From the NCBI RefSeq assembly GCF_042646065.1, contig NZ_JBHRTA010000004.1, positions 62,001 to 126,000 of the forward strand: 64,000 bases of DNA, read 5' to 3'. This document shows positions 63,495 through 64,000 of this stretch, piece after piece. The position numbers were made by a program, and so were the translations under genes. The notes beneath the pieces are model-generated. The model saw nothing but the letters and a program-made list of their open reading frames with translations, was not told where the DNA came from and did no database searches. This DNA comes from Parapedobacter deserti. Its GTDB lineage: Bacteria > Bacteroidota > Bacteroidia > Sphingobacteriales > Sphingobacteriaceae. The stretch's first letter is position 1. Each line of letters begins with the position of its first letter.

Positions 63495-63833
63495 ATGCTT
63501 ACGTACGTTTATATCCTTACCGATTCCAATCGCAGCAACCTCCATGTTGGTATGACAGACAATCTTCAAAAGGTGGCAGGCACCTTTCAAAAAATGACAG
63601 GGCTGTTGCCTGAAGGGGATCTACGAATCTTCCGCTTGGTATACCACGAGTCATTCTCTTCGGAAGAATTTGCGTTGCGCAGGTTCAGGGAAATGAGTAC
63701 TTACACACGCATGCAAAAGGAACGCCTGATACGCAAGAGCAACCCCAATTGGTTGGACGTCCGGCCATCTCAGTTTAGATCCGCCGACTTTCTGCATCCG
63801 GTAAGCTATACACCGCACGTTAGTCGACATTAA
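63495..63833 (+). CDS. GIY-YIG-type small protein with degenerate active site
   Basis: This 112-residue protein begins TYVYILTDSNRSNLHVGMTDN, resembling the first hairpin of GIY-YIG nucleases of the YhbQ/UPF0213 class, and ends with QKERLIRKSNPNWLDV, a usual tail of these proteins. The catalytic positions look altered: HVG replaces Tyr-Thr/Ile-Gly, and the Arg of the following helix (NLQKV here) is replaced. It may bind DNA without cutting it. It is divergent from the S24 repressor with shared operator-like sites. Confidence 0.7.
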   Translation: MLTYVYILTDSNRSNLHVGMTDNLQKVAGTFQKMTGLLPEGDLRIFRLVYHESFSSEEFALRRFREMSTYTRMQKERLIRKSNPNWLDVRPSQFRSADFLHPVSYTPHVSRH

Positions 63834-63852
63834 CGCCCTACCGAACGGGGCG
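63834..63852. terminator. Weak GC hairpin between convergent genes
   Basis: CGCCC and GGGCG can pair across a 9-base loop between the GIY-YIG gene and the convergent outer-membrane gene. There is no T-run on either strand, so termination is uncertain. Confidence 0.3.
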
Positions 63853-63883
63853 CTACTAACCGAACAAAAAAGCACATCACCGA

Positions 63884-64000
63884 CTACCAGCCGGGTGCGA
63901 AATTCAGGCCGAATGTACCGAAGCGAACATCAGTGCGCTGAAACGGGAATGCATAATACGGCTCAAGAATCATAGCGCCGAAAAGGTTAACTCGCAGGGA
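63884..64000 (-). CDS. C-terminal end of an outer-membrane beta-barrel protein (partial)
   Basis: The last 38 residues of a minus-strand gene enter from the right edge and end at a TAG at 63884. The tail reads LEPYYAFPFQRTD followed by VRFGTFGLNFAPGW and stop. Alternating aromatic residues and a final Trp are typical of the last strand of an outer-membrane barrel. The family cannot be named from this fragment, though the ending resembles large Bacteroidota surface or TolB-like proteins. Confidence 0.55.
   Translation of the reverse strand, partial: SLRVNLFGAMILEPYYAFPFQRTDVRFGTFGLNFAPGW

Noticed and set aside
63384..63590. In-frame N-terminal extension of the S24 repressor
   Set aside because: It runs through the operator-like repeats and the divergent promoter region, and the helix-turn-helix begins right after the ATG at 63383.

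Overview
The window looks like chromosomal DNA of a Bacteroidota bacterium, most likely of the Sphingobacteriaceae (Pedobacter/Parapedobacter-like; the genus is a guess). The grounds are type IX secretion parts (PorP/SprF, a PorE-like OmpA protein, a giant surface protein with a gliding-type C-terminal sorting domain), the futalosine menaquinone pathway, promoters of the TTG-N(17-23)-TAnnTTTG type, and weak Shine-Dalgarno sites. No rRNA, tRNA, CRISPR array, insertion sequence or prophage was seen. With the starts chosen here no gene-free stretch exceeds 300 bases.

Region 1 (1-13805) is an exopolysaccharide or glycolipid locus. From right to left on the minus strand it holds a lone response-regulator receiver, a sugar-phosphate transferase with a dead receiver-like N-terminus, an ABC exporter, GT4 and GT2 glycosyltransferases, a UbiA-type prenyltransferase, a methyltransferase, a short TolC-like protein, a Wzz/BY-kinase-like co-polymerase with degenerate ATPase motifs, and the start of a probable polymerase or ligase. 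A GT14-like transferase and a lipoprotein glycoside hydrolase lie on the plus strand. A 3' relic of a second UbiA gene lies beside the methyltransferase.

Region 2 (13999-20913) has a HEAT-repeat protein with two DUF1080 domains, preceded by a Tat-exported Gfo/Idh/MocA oxidoreductase. A ROK regulator is divergent from this pair, with a perfect 14-bp palindrome between them, and is followed by a phosphopantetheinyl transferase.

Region 3 (20921-36482) is housekeeping: a GT2 enzyme, a Nudix protein, an acyl-ACP desaturase, two guanidino-group hydrolases (CtlX and an arginine deiminase), GlmM, a PAP2 phosphatase, a ZIP transporter, a MarR regulator, MqnA, a histidine phosphatase, MqnE, an MsbA-like exporter, an aminotransferase and TyrA.

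Region 4 (36483-46864) is a type IX secretion export and adhesin operon: small exported protein, 1955-residue adhesin, PorP/SprF, PorE-like protein. A NarL-type regulator lies upstream.

Region 5 (47046-56085) has an M28 peptidase and then a seven-gene minus-strand operon: FGE-like protein, Gfo/Idh/MocA oxidoreductase, ApbE, TIM-barrel isomerase, NupG-like transporter, GMC dehydrogenase and its small Tat subunit. This fits periplasmic oxidation of glycosides, probably the 3-keto-sugar route, and so ties in with the DUF1080 proteins of region 2.

Region 6 (56222-64000) has tryptophanase, the rimP-nusA-infB operon, an S24-type repressor with operator-like repeats, a degenerate GIY-YIG protein, and the last codons of an outer-membrane protein.
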